Position numbers and translations under genes: made by a program
Origin: Fusobacteriales bacterium
Lineage (GTDB): Bacteria > Fusobacteriota > Fusobacteriia > Fusobacteriales > Leptotrichiaceae
DNA: 7,032 nt
Assembly: GCA_031285605.1 (NCBI GenBank)
Contig: JAITVW010000112.1
Span: 1 to 7,032, forward strand
Reading direction: 5' to 3'
Shown here: piece after piece, positions 6,655-7,032 of the stretch
Numbering within the stretch: the stretch's first letter is position 1
How the letters are laid out: every line of letters starts with the position of its first letter
The notes under the pieces: generated by a model
Database searches by the model: none
What the model was told of the DNA's origin: nothing
What the model saw: the letters and a program-made list of their open reading frames with translations, nothing else

Positions 6655-6724
6655 TCAAAATAAGAAAAAAATTTTGTATGTGGGAAAAGTTTTTTTTATC
6701 AGTAATTTGAACTATCAAATGCAT

Positions 6725-6794
6725 TGTGGAAAACTACGTGAAAATGTGGAAAATTCATTTTTGATTATAAATATTATATGTTTTTTGTGGAAAA
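6725..6794 (-). promoter_or_regulatory. Three DnaA boxes upstream of dnaA
   Basis: Exact TTTTCCACA copies on the minus strand at 6725-6733, 6745-6753 and 6786-6794. The first two start 20 bases apart, about two helical turns, so bound DnaA would sit on the same face. They end about 30 bases before the candidate dnaA -35, so they may also let DnaA repress its own gene. Confidence 0.75.
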
Positions 6795-6823
6795 CTCTGT
6801 TGAAAAGTGAATATCTGCGACCC

Positions 6824-6852
6824 TTGCGCAATTTTTTTTTTTGTGATATAGT
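6824..6852 (+). promoter_or_regulatory. Candidate dnaA promoter
   Basis: TTGCGC (6824-6829) lies 17 bases before TATAGT (6847-6852), one base from the -10 consensus; the spacer holds an eleven-T run. The start point would be near 6859, leaving a leader of about 40 bases with the AGAAGGAG site. The -35 is a weak match but lies within the palindrome TTGCGCAA (6824-6831). Confidence 0.5.
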
Positions 6853-6898
6853 TCAAATACTTAGAAATTATTTGTATCTTAGAAGGAGTGCATTACAA

Positions 6899-7032
6899 AT
6901 GGTTGATCCAATAGTTTTATGGGAGAAAATTATAAAAATTTTGAAATACCAGATTGATGAAGTGGAGTTTAATACATATATAAAACCTTTGAATGTACAT
7001 GAGTATAAGGATAATATCCTTTATGTATGGGT
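6899..7032 (+). CDS. dnaA: Chromosomal replication initiator DnaA (5' end only)
   Basis: The first 44 codons of dnaA, cut off by the window end. DnaA is the AAA+ ATPase that binds DnaA boxes and opens oriC. Only the N-terminal domain I is visible: LWEKIIKILKYQIDEVEF, then NTYIKPLNVHEYKDNILYVW, matching the family's LW..IL..L...I....F..WI.PL pattern with the conserved Trp at residue 8. This domain contacts helicase and other DnaA molecules. The ATG follows AGAAGGAG (6881-6888). The AAA+ and DNA-binding domains lie beyond the window. Position next to the box cluster and divergent from rpmH supports the call. Confidence 0.92.
   Translation, partial: MVDPIVLWEKIIKILKYQIDEVEFNTYIKPLNVHEYKDNILYVW

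Larger units (their letters stand above)
6484..6794. other. Chromosomal replication origin (oriC), DnaA-box cluster
   Basis: The gene-free stretch between divergent rpmH and dnaA carries five exact TTTTCCACA boxes: + strand at 6485-6493 and 6646-6654; minus strand at 6725-6733, 6745-6753 and 6786-6794. Weaker copies lie at 6548-6556 (AAATCCACA), 6611-6619 (AATTCCACA), 6679-6687 (TTTCCCACA) and 6798-6806 (TTTTCAACA), all minus strand. A TTA-triplet tract and AT-rich sequence lie between the first two groups, a likely unwinding site. Genes on both sides point away from it, as expected for co-directional replication. Box density and the dnaA neighbour make the origin call strong; its exact limits are not known. 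Confidence 0.88.

Overview
This window looks like the chromosomal replication-origin region of a low-GC bacterium, most likely a member of the Fusobacteriota (Leptotrichiaceae/Sebaldella-like). The evidence is the gene order (rpmH-rnpA-yidD-yidC-jag-mnmE diverging from dnaA), AT-rich sequence with strong GGAGG ribosome-binding sites, and a short YidC without the large periplasmic domain. A low-GC Firmicute has a similar gene order, so the phylum call is an inference from style, not proof.

Layout. At the right end, dnaA starts at 6899 on the + strand and runs out of the window after 44 codons. Between 6196 and 6898 lies the gene-free oriC/promoter region. It holds at least five exact TTTTCCACA DnaA boxes, several degenerate ones, a TTA-triplet tract resembling DnaA-trio elements, two tandem promoters facing rpmH and one candidate promoter facing dnaA. 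Leftward on the minus strand come rpmH, a terminator hairpin overlapping its stop codon, and then a tightly packed set: rnpA, yidD, yidC, jag and mnmE, with overlaps of 4 and 1 bases and gaps of 16 and 3 bases. Together these genes make a ribosomal protein, the RNase P protein, membrane-protein insertion factors, an RNA-binding protein and a tRNA wobble-uridine modification GTPase.

The expected next gene, mnmG, is absent. Left of mnmE the window is accessory and decaying: a 305-base spacer with a promoter, then a gene for a small exported protein that has been split by a degenerate IS3-family element (1737-2212, orfB remnant on the + strand). Beyond it is an intact ZIP-family metal transporter with clearly higher GC than its neighbours and an inverted repeat just upstream of it. 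At the left edge is a small membrane-protein gene that appears broken by frameshifts.

I see no convincing new multi-gene system here. The points worth a second look are the origin architecture, the IS-split gene, the hairpin inside mnmE and the composition and operator-like repeat of the ZIP gene.
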